The notes: generated by a model from the sequence alone, not told the origin. 51,716 nt of DNA from Gammaproteobacteria bacterium (GCA_014763665.1 JACXUY010000005.1:1-51716); one strand, 5' to 3'; shown: positions 18,727 to 32,195, counted from the stretch's first letter. Numbers and translations: made by a program.

Positions 18727-19499
18727 TGGGTTGGATGGATACGCATTGTCATTTGTGTTTGTTAAAGCCAGAGCAGGGTAGTGTTAGCGATGTAGTATCA
18801 CGTTTGGCATCGGCAGGCGTGCATCGCATTTTGGATGTCGCTACGGGGAAAGATAACTGGCAATGTGTCGCTGACAATGCCGCCAACTTTGACGTGGTTT
18901 ATGCGGGCATTGGTATTCATCCCACCAGTGAAATGCAAGAAACGGAAGCGGACTGGCAGTTACTGGAATCGCTTGTGACATTACCTAAAGTGCTGGCCGT
19001 CGGTGAGTGTGGTCTGGATTTTTATCATGCACCTGAGTCGGAATGTGCGCATCAGTATGCCCGTTTTGAACGTCAAATTCACTTAGCGCAACAGGTTAAC
19101 AAGCCATTGATTATTCATACACGCAATTCAAGTCAACAAACGCTGGATGTATTAAAATCGGTTGGCGCGGGCAAGGTCACGGGTATCATGCATTGTTTTG
19201 TTGAAGATAAAGCAACGGCACAACAGGCATTAGATATTGGCTTTTATCTGTCGTTTTCCGGTATATCCACCTTCAAAAATGCGACGCAAGTACAAGAAGT
19301 GATGCAATGGGCACCCTTGGATCGTCTACTCATTGAAACAGATTCACCTTACTTAGCGCCTGTGCCTTACCGAGGTAAGTTAAATGAGCCAGCTTACGTT
19401 GCTAAAGTAGGCGAACAGATGGCGAAGTTGAAAGCTATTTCAGTCGAAAGCCTCGCTGAGCAGTTAGAGTACAATGCTCAGCGGTTGTTTAGATTCTAG
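18723..19499 (+). CDS. ycfH: TatD-family metal-dependent hydrolase (YcfH type)
   Basis: This is a TIM-barrel hydrolase of the TatD DNase family; members act as 3'-5' exonucleases or D-aminoacyl-tRNA deacylases. The 258 residues hold the metal ligands MDTHCHL, the catalytic GECGLDFYH, the histidines in IIHTRNS and IMHCF, and ETDSPYLAPVPYRGK. The location after holB points to the YcfH paralogue. It is the last gene of the collinear block and is convergent with purB; the 76-bp gap has only a weak AT-rich palindrome (19533-19546). Confidence 0.93.
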   Translation: MMGWMDTHCHLCLLKPEQGSVSDVVSRLASAGVHRILDVATGKDNWQCVADNAANFDVVYAGIGIHPTSEMQETEADWQLLESLVTLPKVLAVGECGLDFYHAPESECAHQYARFERQIHLAQQVNKPLIIHTRNSSQQTLDVLKSVGAGKVTGIMHCFVEDKATAQQALDIGFYLSFSGISTFKNATQVQEVMQWAPLDRLLIETDSPYLAPVPYRGKLNEPAYVAKVGEQMAKLKAISVESLAEQLEYNAQRLFRF

Positions 19500-19575
19500 T
19501 CTGACATGAGATTAGGTACCGCTAACACCTTGTATAACCTGTTATATGTTCACGAACCCATCTGTGATTTGCAGA

Positions 19576-23610
<4,035 letters not shown>

Positions 23611-23692
23611 AAAACAATTAATATGATAGGGTTGTTGTTGATTGATCATAATTGTATGAGCAGCCTTGTCTAACCAGTTGTTCTCCAATATG

Positions 23693-23723
23693 AAAAAAGC
23701 CAGCCTTATGCTGGCTTTTTTTA
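23693..23723 (+). terminator. Intrinsic terminator of acnB
   Basis: AAAAAAGCCAGC (23693-23704) pairs with GCTGGCTTTTTTT over a short CTTAT loop. The T run on one side and A run on the other would allow use from both directions, but only acnB reads into it. Confidence 0.9.
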
Positions 23724-23733
23724 TGACAAAATT

Positions 23734-23763
23734 TTGACATCCGTAATGTTTGTGGTGTATAAA
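23734..23763 (+). promoter_or_regulatory. Predicted sigma-70 promoter of the FleQ-like gene
   Basis: A perfect minus-35 TTGACA (23734-23739) and a minus-10 TATAAA (23758-23763) are 18 bp apart, directly after the acnB terminator and 75 bp before the start codon of the next gene. Confidence 0.65.
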
Positions 23764-23837
23764 TGAGATAATTCGGCTATCATCAATACAAATAACAGGG
23801 TTTTAAAAAACCGCAATACACGCACCTTGGGGGTAGG

Positions 23838-24827
23838 ATGGATCCATTAGCACATTTGATCGGGGTAAGCCCTGCGATGATGCAGGTGAAAGAGCTGATT
23901 CGTCAGGTGGCGCAAACGGATGCCACAGTGCTGATCTTAGGTGAGTCGGGTACTGGTAAAGAAGTGGTCGCTCAATGTATTCATCTCTGTTCATTGCGCA
24001 ATGCTTATGCTTTTGTGCCATTAAATTGTGGTGCTATTCCCGCTGAATTGTTAGAGAGCGAATTATTTGGACACGAGAAGGGCGCTTTTACGGGTGCTAT
24101 TACGGCTCGAAAAGGGCGTTTTGAGTTGGCTGAAGGTGGTTCGCTCTTTTTGGATGAGATTGGTGATATGCCTCTACCAATGCAAGTAAAACTCCTGCGC
24201 GTGTTGCAAGAGCGTGTATATGAGCGCGTCGGCGGCAATAAAAGTTTCCAAGCCGATGTGCGGATTATTGCGGCTACCCATCGTGACTTGCCCATTCGCA
24301 TTGATGAGGGCTCCTTTCGTGAAGATTTGTATTATCGACTAAATGTATTTCCTATTGAGCTACCTTCATTGCGTCAACGAACAGAAGATATTCCTTTGTT
24401 AATGGATGCCAAATTGCAACAATTAGCGACACAAGGTCGCGAACCAACTCAATTATCTGCGCCAGTATATGACGCCCTGATGGCTTATGACTGGCCAGGT
24501 AATGTGCGTGAATTAGGAAATTTGGCGGAACGCCTGTCGATACTCTTTGCTGGAAAAACGGTGGATATCGAGCAATTGCCAGCGCAATATCGTCCGATTG
24601 AACCTATTAGTGTGACTAATGCCGATGCTGAATCGGTGGCAATGCCAAGCTTCGATGGCAGCTTAGATTTGAAACAGTATCTACATGAAATGGAAAAACA
24701 AATTATTCAGCGCGCCTTGTTACAGTCTGAGGGTGTGGTGAGTCAAGCAGCACGCTTACTGCGTATGAATCGAACGACCTTGATAGAAAAAATGCGTAAG
24801 CTGCGCATTCGTGGCGAGGATGATTAA
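23838..24827 (+). CDS. Sigma-54-dependent activator, FleQ-like, no N-terminal sensor
   Basis: This is a bacterial enhancer-binding protein of 329 residues. The AAA+ domain starts almost at the first residue: Walker A GESGTGKE (35-42), the sigma-54-contact loop GAFTGA (82-87), Walker B LFLDEIGD (103-110) and the arginine-finger region [14 protein letters not shown] (160-173). A Fis-type helix-turn-helix closes the protein (about 285-325, [21 protein letters not shown]). The AAA+ sequence resembles FleQ/FlrA, regulators of flagella and biofilm matrix, but the N-terminal FleQ domain of about 130 residues is absent. No flagellar genes are in the window. The ATG follows GGGGGTAGG. The target genes are unknown. 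Confidence 0.85.
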   Translation: MDPLAHLIGVSPAMMQVKELIRQVAQTDATVLILGESGTGKEVVAQCIHLCSLRNAYAFVPLNCGAIPAELLESELFGHEKGAFTGAITARKGRFELAEGGSLFLDEIGDMPLPMQVKLLRVLQERVYERVGGNKSFQADVRIIAATHRDLPIRIDEGSFREDLYYRLNVFPIELPSLRQRTEDIPLLMDAKLQQLATQGREPTQLSAPVYDALMAYDWPGNVRELGNLAERLSILFAGKTVDIEQLPAQYRPIEPISVTNADAESVAMPSFDGSLDLKQYLHEMEKQIIQRALLQSEGVVSQAARLLRMNRTTLIEKMRKLRIRGEDD

Positions 24828-24840
24828 TCGTGAGCGAATG

Positions 24841-24977
24841 TCTAAAAACCTCGCATCGCTCAGTTTTTAGCCTTGCCATTTCATTGCTTTGCTGGTGGAA
24901 GGGCTTTAAGTTTAGTGATTACATGAAAATAATGGCTAACCCTCCCCCCAGAGCCCCCATCCCTACAGGTTTTTAGA
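24841..24977 (+). repeat. Intergenic MITE-like element, copy B
   Basis: This is a complete 137-bp copy. The outer ends are perfect 10-bp inverted repeats, TCTAAAAACC (24841-24850) and GGTTTTTAGA (24968-24977). The 5' hairpin pairs CTAAAAAC with GTTTTTAG (24863-24870). The core GCTGGTGGAAGGG is at 24891-24903 and the C-rich block at 24940-24963. It fills nearly all of the gap between the FleQ-like gene and cmk and stops just before the cmk ribosome-binding site. Confidence 0.85.
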
Positions 24978-24984
24978 GGTACAT

Positions 24985-25665
24985 ATGAGTTTGATTGTTC
25001 CTGTCATTACCGTCGATGGTCCTAGTGGTGTCGGTAAGGGAACGCTCTGCGCTCGACTTGCTGAACATTATGGTTATCACTTTTTAGACAGCGGTGCGCT
25101 TTATCGTGTGTTGGGTTTGGCCGCGCGTCAAAGGGGCATTTTAGATAACCCAGTAGCGCTGACCGACTTAGCCCGTCATTTACCCGTTCGTTTTGGTGAA
25201 GGTAAGATTCTGCTTGAAACGCAAGATGTTAGCGATACCATTCGTACCGAAACAGTGGCTGCACTGGCTTCGCAGGTCGCTATGATCGAATCGGTACGTG
25301 CCGCTTTATTGGCTTTTCAACAAGATTTTGCTCAAACGCCGGGTTTGGTTGCTGATGGTCGCGATATGGGTACGGTTGTATTTCCACAGGCAACAGCAAA
25401 GTTGTTTTTAGACGCTAGTGCTGAAGTTCGTGCTGATAGACGCGTAAAACAGTTGAAAAACCAAGGGTTAGATGCTAACATTGACCAGATAACTAAAGAA
25501 ATTCGTGAAAGAGATGAACGAGATCGTAATCGAGTGGTTGCACCGTTAAGAGCGGCTGATGACGCACTTGTGATTGATACGTCGGATTTATCTCCTGAAC
25601 AAGTTTTTAACCAAGCAGTTGCTTGGATAGACCAGCAGTCTGCATACAGGGCGCAGATAGTTTAA
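24985..25665 (+). CDS. cmk: Cytidylate kinase
   Basis: It phosphorylates CMP and dCMP. The 226-residue protein has the P-loop DGPSGVGKGTL (about 10-20), LDSGALYR for CMP binding, GRDMGTVVFPQA and the RERDERDRNR LID region. It directly precedes rpsA, as in E. coli. The ATG follows an AGAGGT ribosome-binding site that borders repeat copy B. Confidence 0.97.
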   Translation: MSLIVPVITVDGPSGVGKGTLCARLAEHYGYHFLDSGALYRVLGLAARQRGILDNPVALTDLARHLPVRFGEGKILLETQDVSDTIRTETVAALASQVAMIESVRAALLAFQQDFAQTPGLVADGRDMGTVVFPQATAKLFLDASAEVRADRRVKQLKNQGLDANIDQITKEIRERDERDRNRVVAPLRAADDALVIDTSDLSPEQVFNQAVAWIDQQSAYRAQIV

Positions 25666-25739
25666 TTTAACCAGACCCGTTGGCTTTTGATCCTGATAAA
25701 AAGCACTTTACACACAACGGCTTGACATTGAGACTTTAC

Positions 25740-27398
25740 ATGGAATCTTTTGCTTCGCTTTTTGAAGAATCGTTAAAAACTTCATTCGTTCAACCTGGCG
25801 TCCTAATCAAGGGCACAGTTACTCGCATTTCTAACGACTTTGTTTATGTTGATGCTGGTATGAAATCTGAGTCTGCAATTCCTATCAAGCAATTCATGGA
25901 CGAAAACAATCAACTTGAAGTTGCTGTAGGTGACGTAGTAGATGTAATGGTTGAAGCTATCGAAGACGGTTTCGGCGAAACTAAACTATCTCGCGAAAAA
26001 GCGAAACGCGCTGGTACTTGGGATTGGTTGGAACAGCAGCTTGAAGCTAATGCCATTGTTAACTGTATGGTGACTGGCAAAGTGAAAGGCGGCCTGACAG
26101 TTGACGTTAAAGGTATTCGTGGCTTCCTACCAGGTTCATTGGTGGATACCCGTCCAGTGCGCGACTTTAGCTTCCTAGAAGGTAAAGAATGTGAAGTTAA
26201 ACTGGTTAAATTAGATCGCAAACGCAACAACGTTGTGGTATCTCGTCGTGCCGTCATTGAAGCTGAAAGCAGTGCTGAGCGTGATGAGTTGCTGAAAAAC
26301 TTAGATGAAGGCTCAGAAGTGAAAGGTGTGGTTAAAAACCTAACTGATTACGGTGCATTCATCGATTTAGGCGGTATTGACGGTCTATTACATATTACGG
26401 ATATCGCATGGCGTCGTATCAATCACCCTTCAGAAGTATTGAATGTGGGTGATGAGATTGATGTTAAAGTATTGAAGTTTGATCGTGAACGTAACCGTGT
26501 TTCATTGGGTATGAAACAATTGGAAGCGGATCCATGGAGCAAAATTGCTGCTGCCTTCCCAGTTGGTTCTGAAGTTTCTGGTAAAGTCGCTAACTTGACT
26601 GACTACGGTGCTTTCGTTGAAATTCAAGAAGGCGTAGAAGGTTTGGTACATACTTCTGAGTTGGATTGGACTAACCGTAACATTCACCCATCTAAAGTTG
26701 TTCACTTGGGTCAAGAAGTGAATGTTAAAGTATTGGATGTGGATACTGAGCGTCGTCGTATTTCATTGTCATTGAAACAATGTCAAATGAATCCATGGGA
26801 AGCTTTCGGTACTCAGTACAATAAAGGTGACAAAATCACCGGTAAGATCAAGTCAATTACTGACTTCGGTATCTTTATTGGCTTAGAAGGCGGTATCGAC
26901 GGTTTGGTTCACTTAACCGATATTTCTTGGAACAAGTCTGGCGAAGAAGCCATCCGCGACTTCAAGAAAGGTGATGAGTTAACCACGATCATTCTAGCGA
27001 TTGATCCAGAGCGTGAGCGCATTTCTTTAGGCTTAAAACAGCTTGAACAAGATCCTTTCAGCACTTTCACTGCTGAAATGAACCGTGGTTCAATCGTTTC
27101 AGGCGTCGTTACTTCAGTTGACGAAAAAGGCGCAGAAGTTGAGTTGGCTCCAGAAGTTGTGGCTTACTTACGTGCTTCAGAAATCGCTGCAGAACGTGTG
27201 AACGATGCACGTGATGTATTGAAAGTGGGTGATAAAGTGACTGCTCGTGTAACGAACATTGATCGTAAAACTCGTGGTATTCAAATCTCTATCCGTGCTA
27301 AAGATGAAGCTGAACAACAAGAAGCAATGAAGGGTTTCAACAACACTTCTAACATCGGTAGCAATACACTAGGTGATTTGTTGAAAGGTCAACTGTAA
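25740..27398 (+). CDS. rpsA: 30S ribosomal protein S1
   Basis: This 30S protein binds mRNA leaders and is needed to start translation on structured or weak ribosome-binding sites. The 552-residue protein has six S1 repeats; good examples are [21 protein letters not shown] and [23 protein letters not shown] start at ATG 25740 ([12 protein letters not shown]), the family opening; the 20 in-frame codons before it are not conserved. No clear Shine-Dalgarno sequence precedes this ATG. E. coli rpsA likewise lacks a good one and is autoregulated through its leader, so the same may hold here. Codon use looks strongly biased, as for a highly expressed gene. Confidence 0.96.
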   Translation: MESFASLFEESLKTSFVQPGVLIKGTVTRISNDFVYVDAGMKSESAIPIKQFMDENNQLEVAVGDVVDVMVEAIEDGFGETKLSREKAKRAGTWDWLEQQLEANAIVNCMVTGKVKGGLTVDVKGIRGFLPGSLVDTRPVRDFSFLEGKECEVKLVKLDRKRNNVVVSRRAVIEAESSAERDELLKNLDEGSEVKGVVKNLTDYGAFIDLGGIDGLLHITDIAWRRINHPSEVLNVGDEIDVKVLKFDRERNRVSLGMKQLEADPWSKIAAAFPVGSEVSGKVANLTDYGAFVEIQEGVEGLVHTSELDWTNRNIHPSKVVHLGQEVNVKVLDVDTERRRISLSLKQCQMNPWEAFGTQYNKGDKITGKIKSITDFGIFIGLEGGIDGLVHLTDISWNKSGEEAIRDFKKGDELTTIILAIDPERERISLGLKQLEQDPFSTFTAEMNRGSIVSGVVTSVDEKGAEVELAPEVVAYLRASEIAAERVNDARDVLKVGDKVTARVTNIDRKTRGIQISIRAKDEAEQQEAMKGFNNTSNIGSNTLGDLLKGQL

Positions 27399-27444
27399 TT
27401 TTTGATCTTGATAGCAACAATCGTTAATGCTTGTTGCACGGTTG

Positions 27445-27473
27445 AAAAACCTCTGCTTCGGCAGGGGTTTTTT
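27445..27473 (+). terminator. Intrinsic terminator of rpsA
   Basis: AAAACCTCTGC pairs with GCAGGGGTTTTTT around a stable TTCG tetraloop (27457-27460), 46 bp after the rpsA stop. Confidence 0.9.
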
Positions 27474-27561
27474 ATCGAATCATTTACTGTGAGTGTTTTA
27501 TAAAATACTGACACTAACTGATTGAAATAAAAAATATTTTATATAAAGTAAGCACATCATC

Positions 27562-27867
27562 ATGACTAAATCTGAACTTATTGATCTTATTGCTCGTCGT
27601 CAACATCAATTGCCACACAAAGACATTGAACTTGCTGTGAACCTAATCATCGAAACCTTATCAGAAGCCTTGGCTCAGGATGATCGTATTGAAGTACGAG
27701 GTTTCGGTAGCTTTACATTGCATCACCGTCAACCTCGTATTGGTCGCAACCCTAAAACGGGTGAATCAGTTGCACTTAATCGCAAAAGTGTGCCACACTT
27801 TAAGCCAGGTAAAGAGTTAAAAGAATCGATTGATGCCAGTCGTGAGCGTGTCCCATTAGTAGGTTAA
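27562..27867 (+). CDS. ihfB: Integration host factor subunit beta
   Basis: This is one half of the DNA-bending IHF heterodimer. The 101-residue protein has the HU/IHF fold: [36 protein letters not shown] with the intercalating proline region, and [12 protein letters not shown]. Position after rpsA fits ihfB. The 160-bp gap upstream holds the rpsA terminator and then a very AT-rich stretch (about 27495-27550) with likely promoter elements that I cannot place with confidence. Confidence 0.96.
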   Translation: MTKSELIDLIARRQHQLPHKDIELAVNLIIETLSEALAQDDRIEVRGFGSFTLHHRQPRIGRNPKTGESVALNRKSVPHFKPGKELKESIDASRERVPLVG

Positions 27868-27942
27868 TTGCTTTTTGTTATCAATGCTCGCTGTTATTTA
27901 GGCTAGAGTCGTCATTGATTCATTTCCCATGAGGATTACAGC

Positions 27943-28143
27943 ATGCGCTACTGGGTAGGATTAACGATTATCGTCTTTGGTGCACTGGTTGGTATTCAAA
28001 ATCCAGGTTATGTGCAACTTCGTTGGTTCTCTTGGTCAATTGAGCTGCCTATTGCGCTCACTTGCTTGATTATTTTCATGTCTGGTTTGTTATTAGGATG
28101 GCTTCTCTATCCGCTTCAACATTTTTTTAGGAAAAAATCATGA
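27943..28143 (+). CDS. lapA: LapA-domain inner membrane protein (short form)
   Basis: This is a small inner-membrane protein of 66 residues with two membrane segments (about 4-20 and 36-55) and the family motif [12 protein letters not shown] (here [11 protein letters not shown]). E. coli LapA has about 100 residues and works with LapB (YciM) in control of lipopolysaccharide synthesis. This one stops right after the second helix with a basic tail and lacks the C-terminal extension. The ATGA overlap with pyrF takes the place where lapB lies in E. coli. A GAGG ribosome-binding site precedes the start. Confidence 0.85.
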   Translation: MRYWVGLTIIVFGALVGIQNPGYVQLRWFSWSIELPIALTCLIIFMSGLLLGWLLYPLQHFFRKKS

Positions 28144-28841
28144 CAACTTCATCACCTGTTGTCGTTGCGTTGGACTTTCCGACCGCAGCACAAGCGCTTG
28201 AGTTAGCGCGTCAACTATCGCCGCAAGATTGTCGCTTAAAAATTGGCAAAGAGTTATTTACACAAGCGGGACCTTCGCTGGTTGAAGCGGTGCAAGACAT
28301 GGGCTTCGATGTCTTTTTAGACCTGAAGTTCCATGATATTCCCAATACCGTTGCAGCAGCTGTGACTTCAGCAGCGCGCATGGGTGTGTGGATGGTCAAT
28401 GTTCACGCTAGCGGTGGACGCAAAATGATGCAGGCTGCCCGTGATGCGTTGCTTCCATTTGAAAAACCACCTTTATTAATTGCCGTGACCATTTTAACCA
28501 GTCTTTCGGATGAAGAGCTATTCGAAATTGGTTACATGGCAGGTGCAGGGACGATGGTCGAGAACCTAGCCAGTTTAGCGCAACAATGCGGCATGGATGG
28601 GGTCGTTTGTTCAGCACAAGAGGCAAGTGTGATTCGCCAAGCTCAAGGGGCTGATTTTAAACTGGTCACTCCGGGAATTCGTTTGCCTGAAAGTGCTAAA
28701 GACGACCAAACGCGCATTTTAACGCCTGAAGCGGCTGTGGCGGCGGGTTCTGATTACTTAGTGATTGGTAGGCCTATTACAAGAGCCGATGATCCACAAG
28801 CAGCCTTATCGCATATATTAAAGCGTCTCTCTTCACAATAA
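28140..28841 (+). CDS. pyrF: Orotidine 5'-phosphate decarboxylase
   Basis: It is the last step to UMP. The 233-residue TIM-barrel enzyme has [24 protein letters not shown], the catalytic [12 protein letters not shown] with the Asp-Lys-Asp set, MVNVHASGG and [10 protein letters not shown]. It overlaps lapA by 4 nt and lies 12 bp before rlmD. Confidence 0.97.
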   Translation: MTTSSPVVVALDFPTAAQALELARQLSPQDCRLKIGKELFTQAGPSLVEAVQDMGFDVFLDLKFHDIPNTVAAAVTSAARMGVWMVNVHASGGRKMMQAARDALLPFEKPPLLIAVTILTSLSDEELFEIGYMAGAGTMVENLASLAQQCGMDGVVCSAQEASVIRQAQGADFKLVTPGIRLPESAKDDQTRILTPEAAVAAGSDYLVIGRPITRADDPQAALSHILKRLSSQ

Positions 28842-28853
28842 GGTGGTTAACGG

Positions 28854-30191
28854 GTGTCAAATAAACGACCTCACCAAGGGCAGGTGCGTCATCAGTCAAA
28901 ACTCAATAGCAACGCTGAAACGACATCAAAACTGGTTCGTTTGAGCATTCATGACATGACCCATGATGGACGAGGCGTAGCTAAGCTGGACGGTAAAACG
29001 GTTTTTGTCACAGGTGCCTTAATGGATGAAGTTGTTGATGCGCAAATAGTGCATCAAAAATCTCAGTATTTTGAAGCGAAATCTGTCTCTGTTATTGAAC
29101 CTTCACAGCATCGCATCCTGCCTGTTTGTGCCCATTTCTCTGTTTGTGGCGGCTGTCAGTTACAGCACCTATCTGTCGAAAATCAAGTGGCTTTCAAACA
29201 GAATCAATTGGTTAGAAGTTTGGTTAAATCGGGTATTAACACGGATAAAACCGAATGGCATTCGCCGTTAACAGGAGATGCGTGGCAGTATCGTCGTCGT
29301 GCGCGTTGGGCGTTAAATCGTCAGGGTGATTTGTGCTTTAGATCGGCGGGCGGTAAGTATCTTGTGCCGATTCACACTTGTCCTCAGTTGTCTCAACCAC
29401 TCAGCGATTGTTTTGTTCAATTACGCGAGGCGCTACCCAAGCTGCCCCATCAAGGGATTGATGAGATTGAGTGTCTGGCAATTGGTAGCTTGTCTTTGGT
29501 GCTTCATATCAACCAACAGTGGCGCGATCACCACTTAAGCCATTGGCAAAAATGGTGCGAGCAAATGGGCATTACTGGATTGGCGATACAAACGCCTGAT
29601 CGTAGCAAGGGTTTATCGGTCATTAGCGACGCCAATTTACACTATCAGCTTAGCGGACTGAACTTTCATTTTTCACCAGATCAGTTTGTGCAGACGCATG
29701 CCAACGTTAATCAACAAATGGTTAGCTTGGCAAAAGACTGGTTAGCCGCTGGTGCTGTTGATCAAGTGCTGGAGCTGTTTTGTGGCATGGGTAATTTCTC
29801 TTTACCTATCGCCCAGCGGGCGGGCAGTTTGTTGGGGTTAGAACTGAACGAGCAAAGTGTGGCAACCGCTAAAGCGAATGCGATCGCTAATGGTATTACC
29901 AATACCACCTTTGCGCGTGTAGACTTATTTGCCCCTGATTGGCGTCCTCCTGCCAACTTAGCGCATGTTTTGCTTGATCCTCCATGGGATGGTGCGCAAC
30001 TAGTATGTGAACGTATTGCCAAACAAAAAAGCATTAAACGGGTGGTTTATGTTTCTTGTCATCCCGCGACGATGGCGCGTGATATGGCGGTATTGCAGAG
30101 AGCGCAATTCAAACTCAGTAAAATGGCACTTATTGATCAGTTCCCGCAAAGTTATCACGTTGAGGCCATTGCCTTACTGATTAGAGCATAA
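28854..30191 (+). CDS. rlmD: 23S rRNA (uracil-1939-C5)-methyltransferase
   Basis: It methylates U1939 of 23S rRNA with SAM. The 445-residue protein has a TRAM domain (about 25-85, HDMTHDGRGVAKLDGKTVFV), an Fe-S cluster motif CAHFSVCGGCQLQH with a fourth cysteine at IHTCPQ, the SAM-binding LELFCGMGNFSLPIA, and the catalytic cysteine in VVYVSCHPATMARD. The four cluster cysteines favour RlmD over TrmA. It starts with GTG after AAGGTGG. The gene is followed by repeat copy C. Confidence 0.93.
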   Translation: MSNKRPHQGQVRHQSKLNSNAETTSKLVRLSIHDMTHDGRGVAKLDGKTVFVTGALMDEVVDAQIVHQKSQYFEAKSVSVIEPSQHRILPVCAHFSVCGGCQLQHLSVENQVAFKQNQLVRSLVKSGINTDKTEWHSPLTGDAWQYRRRARWALNRQGDLCFRSAGGKYLVPIHTCPQLSQPLSDCFVQLREALPKLPHQGIDEIECLAIGSLSLVLHINQQWRDHHLSHWQKWCEQMGITGLAIQTPDRSKGLSVISDANLHYQLSGLNFHFSPDQFVQTHANVNQQMVSLAKDWLAAGAVDQVLELFCGMGNFSLPIAQRAGSLLGLELNEQSVATAKANAIANGITNTTFARVDLFAPDWRPPANLAHVLLDPPWDGAQLVCERIAKQKSIKRVVYVSCHPATMARDMAVLQRAQFKLSKMALIDQFPQSYHVEAIALLIRA

Positions 30192-30204
30192 TATAAATGG
30201 GAAA

Positions 30205-30362
30205 TTCTAATAACCTAACGGGTAGGGGGCCTGGGGGAAGGGATGCACCAATCGTGCATATAATTGCTTGGTTTAAACCCTTCCACCAGAGGTAAAATAA
30301 CTTGGGAAGGCTAAAAACGCCACATAACTAAGATTTCGGAACGAAAAGTGGGGTTTTTAGCG
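30205..30362 (-). repeat. Intergenic MITE-like element, copy C, inverted
   Basis: This copy is on the minus strand, about 158 bp. In plus coordinates it begins TTCTAATAACC (30205-30215, imperfect end) and finishes with a hairpin of arms CTAAAAACGCCAC (30311-30323) and GTGGGGTTTTTAG (30348-30360), 12 of 13 complementary, around a 24-nt loop. The loop is much longer than in copies B and D. The core appears as CCCTTCCACCAG (30278-30289) and the G-rich block as GGGTAGGGGGCCTGGGGG then AAGGG (30220-30242). It ends about 20 bp before the ribosome-binding site of the CYTH gene. Confidence 0.8.
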
Positions 30363-30389
30363 ATGCCCAAACACTATTTTGAGGTTGGC

Positions 30390-30884
30390 ATGGGAAAAGA
30401 AATCGAACGTAAGTTTTTAGTGACAAATGACACTTGGCGATCACAGGCTCATAAAACTGCCAATTATGCTCAAGGTTACTTGAATGAACCGGTTTCTTGT
30501 TCGGTTCGTGTTCGTATCGAAGATGATCAAGCGAGACTGAACATTAAACGTGTGCAAATTGGTATGTCACGAGATGAGTTTGAATATCCGATTCCCTTAG
30601 CCGATGCAGAAAAATTGATGACGATGGTACTTGGACCAACCGTGATTAAAACACGTCATTTTGTTATGGTTGATGGTCATGAGTGGGAAATTGATGAATT
30701 TCATGGCGATAATACCGGATTGATTGTGGCTGAGCTAGAACTCGATCGTGAAGATGAAGTTTTCACCACTCCAAGCTGGTTAGGACTGGAAGTCACCAAC
30801 GAAGCACGTTACTATAACGTCTTTCTATCGCAACGTCCGTTTGCCCTGTGGAGTGATGATGAAAAAAATGCGGGTCAGTGCTAA
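30390..30884 (+). CDS. CYTH-domain (triphosphate tunnel) protein
   Basis: This is a single-domain CYTH protein of 164 residues with the diagnostic EIERKFLV at its start and basic and acidic residues alternating on the tunnel strands (RVRIEDDQARLNIKR, ELELDRED, GLEVTNEARYYN). Family members hydrolyse triphosphate or other phosphorylated substrates with a divalent metal; the bacterial stand-alone form is often an inorganic triphosphatase. The true substrate is not known. I chose ATG 30390, preceded by GAGG with good spacing; the upstream in-frame GTG 30348 and ATG 30363 lie in or beside the repeat. Its 3' end overlaps the tolC start. Confidence 0.88.
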   Translation: MGKEIERKFLVTNDTWRSQAHKTANYAQGYLNEPVSCSVRVRIEDDQARLNIKRVQIGMSRDEFEYPIPLADAEKLMTMVLGPTVIKTRHFVMVDGHEWEIDEFHGDNTGLIVAELELDREDEVFTTPSWLGLEVTNEARYYNVFLSQRPFALWSDDEKNAGQC

Positions 30885-32193
30885 TCCATCTATGCGCCGT
30901 TCATGGACTGTGGCGTCATGCTTTTTCATGGTATTGTCTTCAAGTCAGGTTTATGCTGCAGAAGGATTGCTGAGTCTATATGATCTCGCTGCTCAGCGAG
31001 ATGCACAGTTACAGCAAGCACAAGCTCAGTTTGCTGCCGATCAGGAATTATTAAACCAGGCTAAGTCCGTTTTATTACCCACGATTTCCGCGCAAGCCAG
31101 TTATCAACAAAATGATTACTCTATTCCTGTTCCGATTGCAGCCAAAGAAATTCAACAGCAGAAATTACAACTTAATCAACCGCTATTTGATGCTGCCAGT
31201 TTTGCGCGTTATGAACAGGCTAAAAGTTTAGTGCAGCAGGCCGAAATAGTCTATTTACTGAGTCAACAACAGTTGATACTGCGCTTAAGCCAAAGCTATT
31301 TGGATGTGCTTAAAGGACAGCAATTACTTTCCTTTGCACAAGCACAACTGGCTTCAACTGAAAAACAACGGGATCAAATTGATGCGGGTGTTAAAGTAGG
31401 ATTAACCAATCCGATTGATTTATTAGAAGTGCAAGCGCGTTACGATATGGCGCTAGCCGATGTGAGTCAAGCAACAAATTTGTTGGCCATTAGTAAAGAG
31501 AACCTAGCGCGTTTGATTGGTCAACCAGTGCCAGTTTTGAAAAGCCTAGCCTTAGATACTAAGCTTCCAAGCTTAATGGAATCACCAGAGCAGTTAAGCC
31601 AAACAGGGGCGCAAGGTAATTTGAACCTACGTTTAAATCAAGGTAAGGTGCAAGCCTCAGAACAACAAGTCAATGCAACAAGAGCCGCTCATTACCCGAC
31701 AGTGAGTTTGCAAGCATCCATGACTCATCTTGACTCGCGCACGCAATTTTTTAACGCACCTTATCAAACTAACAGTATTGGCTTGGTGGTGAATATGCCG
31801 CTATATTCGGGCGGTTTGGTTACGAGTCAAGTCCGACAAGCGGAACAACAGCGTCTTGCGGCTCAAGCAGGGCTGCGGTATGCCGACGAACAGGCAAAAC
31901 TGGATGTGCTGAGTTTGGCTAAAACCGTTCAGATGGCTCAGAGCCGTTTGCAAGCCCTGCGTCAGGCAGTGACTTCTAATGAGGCATTTTTACAAGCGGC
32001 AGAAGAGGGCAATCGTGTGGGGCTGAAAAGCCTAGTGGATGTGCTTAATGCACGCACGCTACTCTATAAAGCAAAACAAGATTTAGCCAATGCTTTGTTT
32101 GATGATGTACAAAATAGACTGAGTTTACGTGCGGCACAGGGCGCGTTAGCCAGAGAAGATTTGGCCAGTATCGAACGTTTTTTGCGTGATTAA
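30859..32193 (+). CDS. tolC: TolC-family outer-membrane efflux protein
   Basis: This is the outer-membrane channel of type I secretion and tripartite efflux. It has about 444 residues: a signal peptide ending near VYA-AEG, then two OEP repeats of long helices and strands. Recognisable parts are LYDLAAQRDAQLQQAQAQFAAD, the QLNQPLFDAASFARYEQAK strand-helix turn, VGLTNPIDLLEVQARYD and RVGLKSLVDVLNARTLLY. The start could be ATG 30856, 30859 or the later MRVS or MRRS methionines. It overlaps the CYTH gene by 26 nt and is 2 bp from the next gene. Classic E. coli neighbours of tolC are absent. Confidence 0.92.
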   Translation: MKKMRVSANPSMRRSWTVASCFFMVLSSSQVYAAEGLLSLYDLAAQRDAQLQQAQAQFAADQELLNQAKSVLLPTISAQASYQQNDYSIPVPIAAKEIQQQKLQLNQPLFDAASFARYEQAKSLVQQAEIVYLLSQQQLILRLSQSYLDVLKGQQLLSFAQAQLASTEKQRDQIDAGVKVGLTNPIDLLEVQARYDMALADVSQATNLLAISKENLARLIGQPVPVLKSLALDTKLPSLMESPEQLSQTGAQGNLNLRLNQGKVQASEQQVNATRAAHYPTVSLQASMTHLDSRTQFFNAPYQTNSIGLVVNMPLYSGGLVTSQVRQAEQQRLAAQAGLRYADEQAKLDVLSLAKTVQMAQSRLQALRQAVTSNEAFLQAAEEGNRVGLKSLVDVLNARTLLYKAKQDLANALFDDVQNRLSLRAAQGALAREDLASIERFLRD

Positions 32194-32195
32194 GC

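Noticed and set aside
19533-19546. TATAAC-CT-GTTATA palindrome between tatD and purB as an operator or terminator
   Set aside because: It is short, purely AT-rich in the stem, lies between two convergent gene ends and has no T run, so chance is likely.
24940-24963. The C-rich repeats as polypyrimidine tracts or simple low-complexity sequence
   Set aside because: The same order of hairpin, core, C-block and terminal repeat recurs in five places with inverted orientation in two, which simple tracts would not give.
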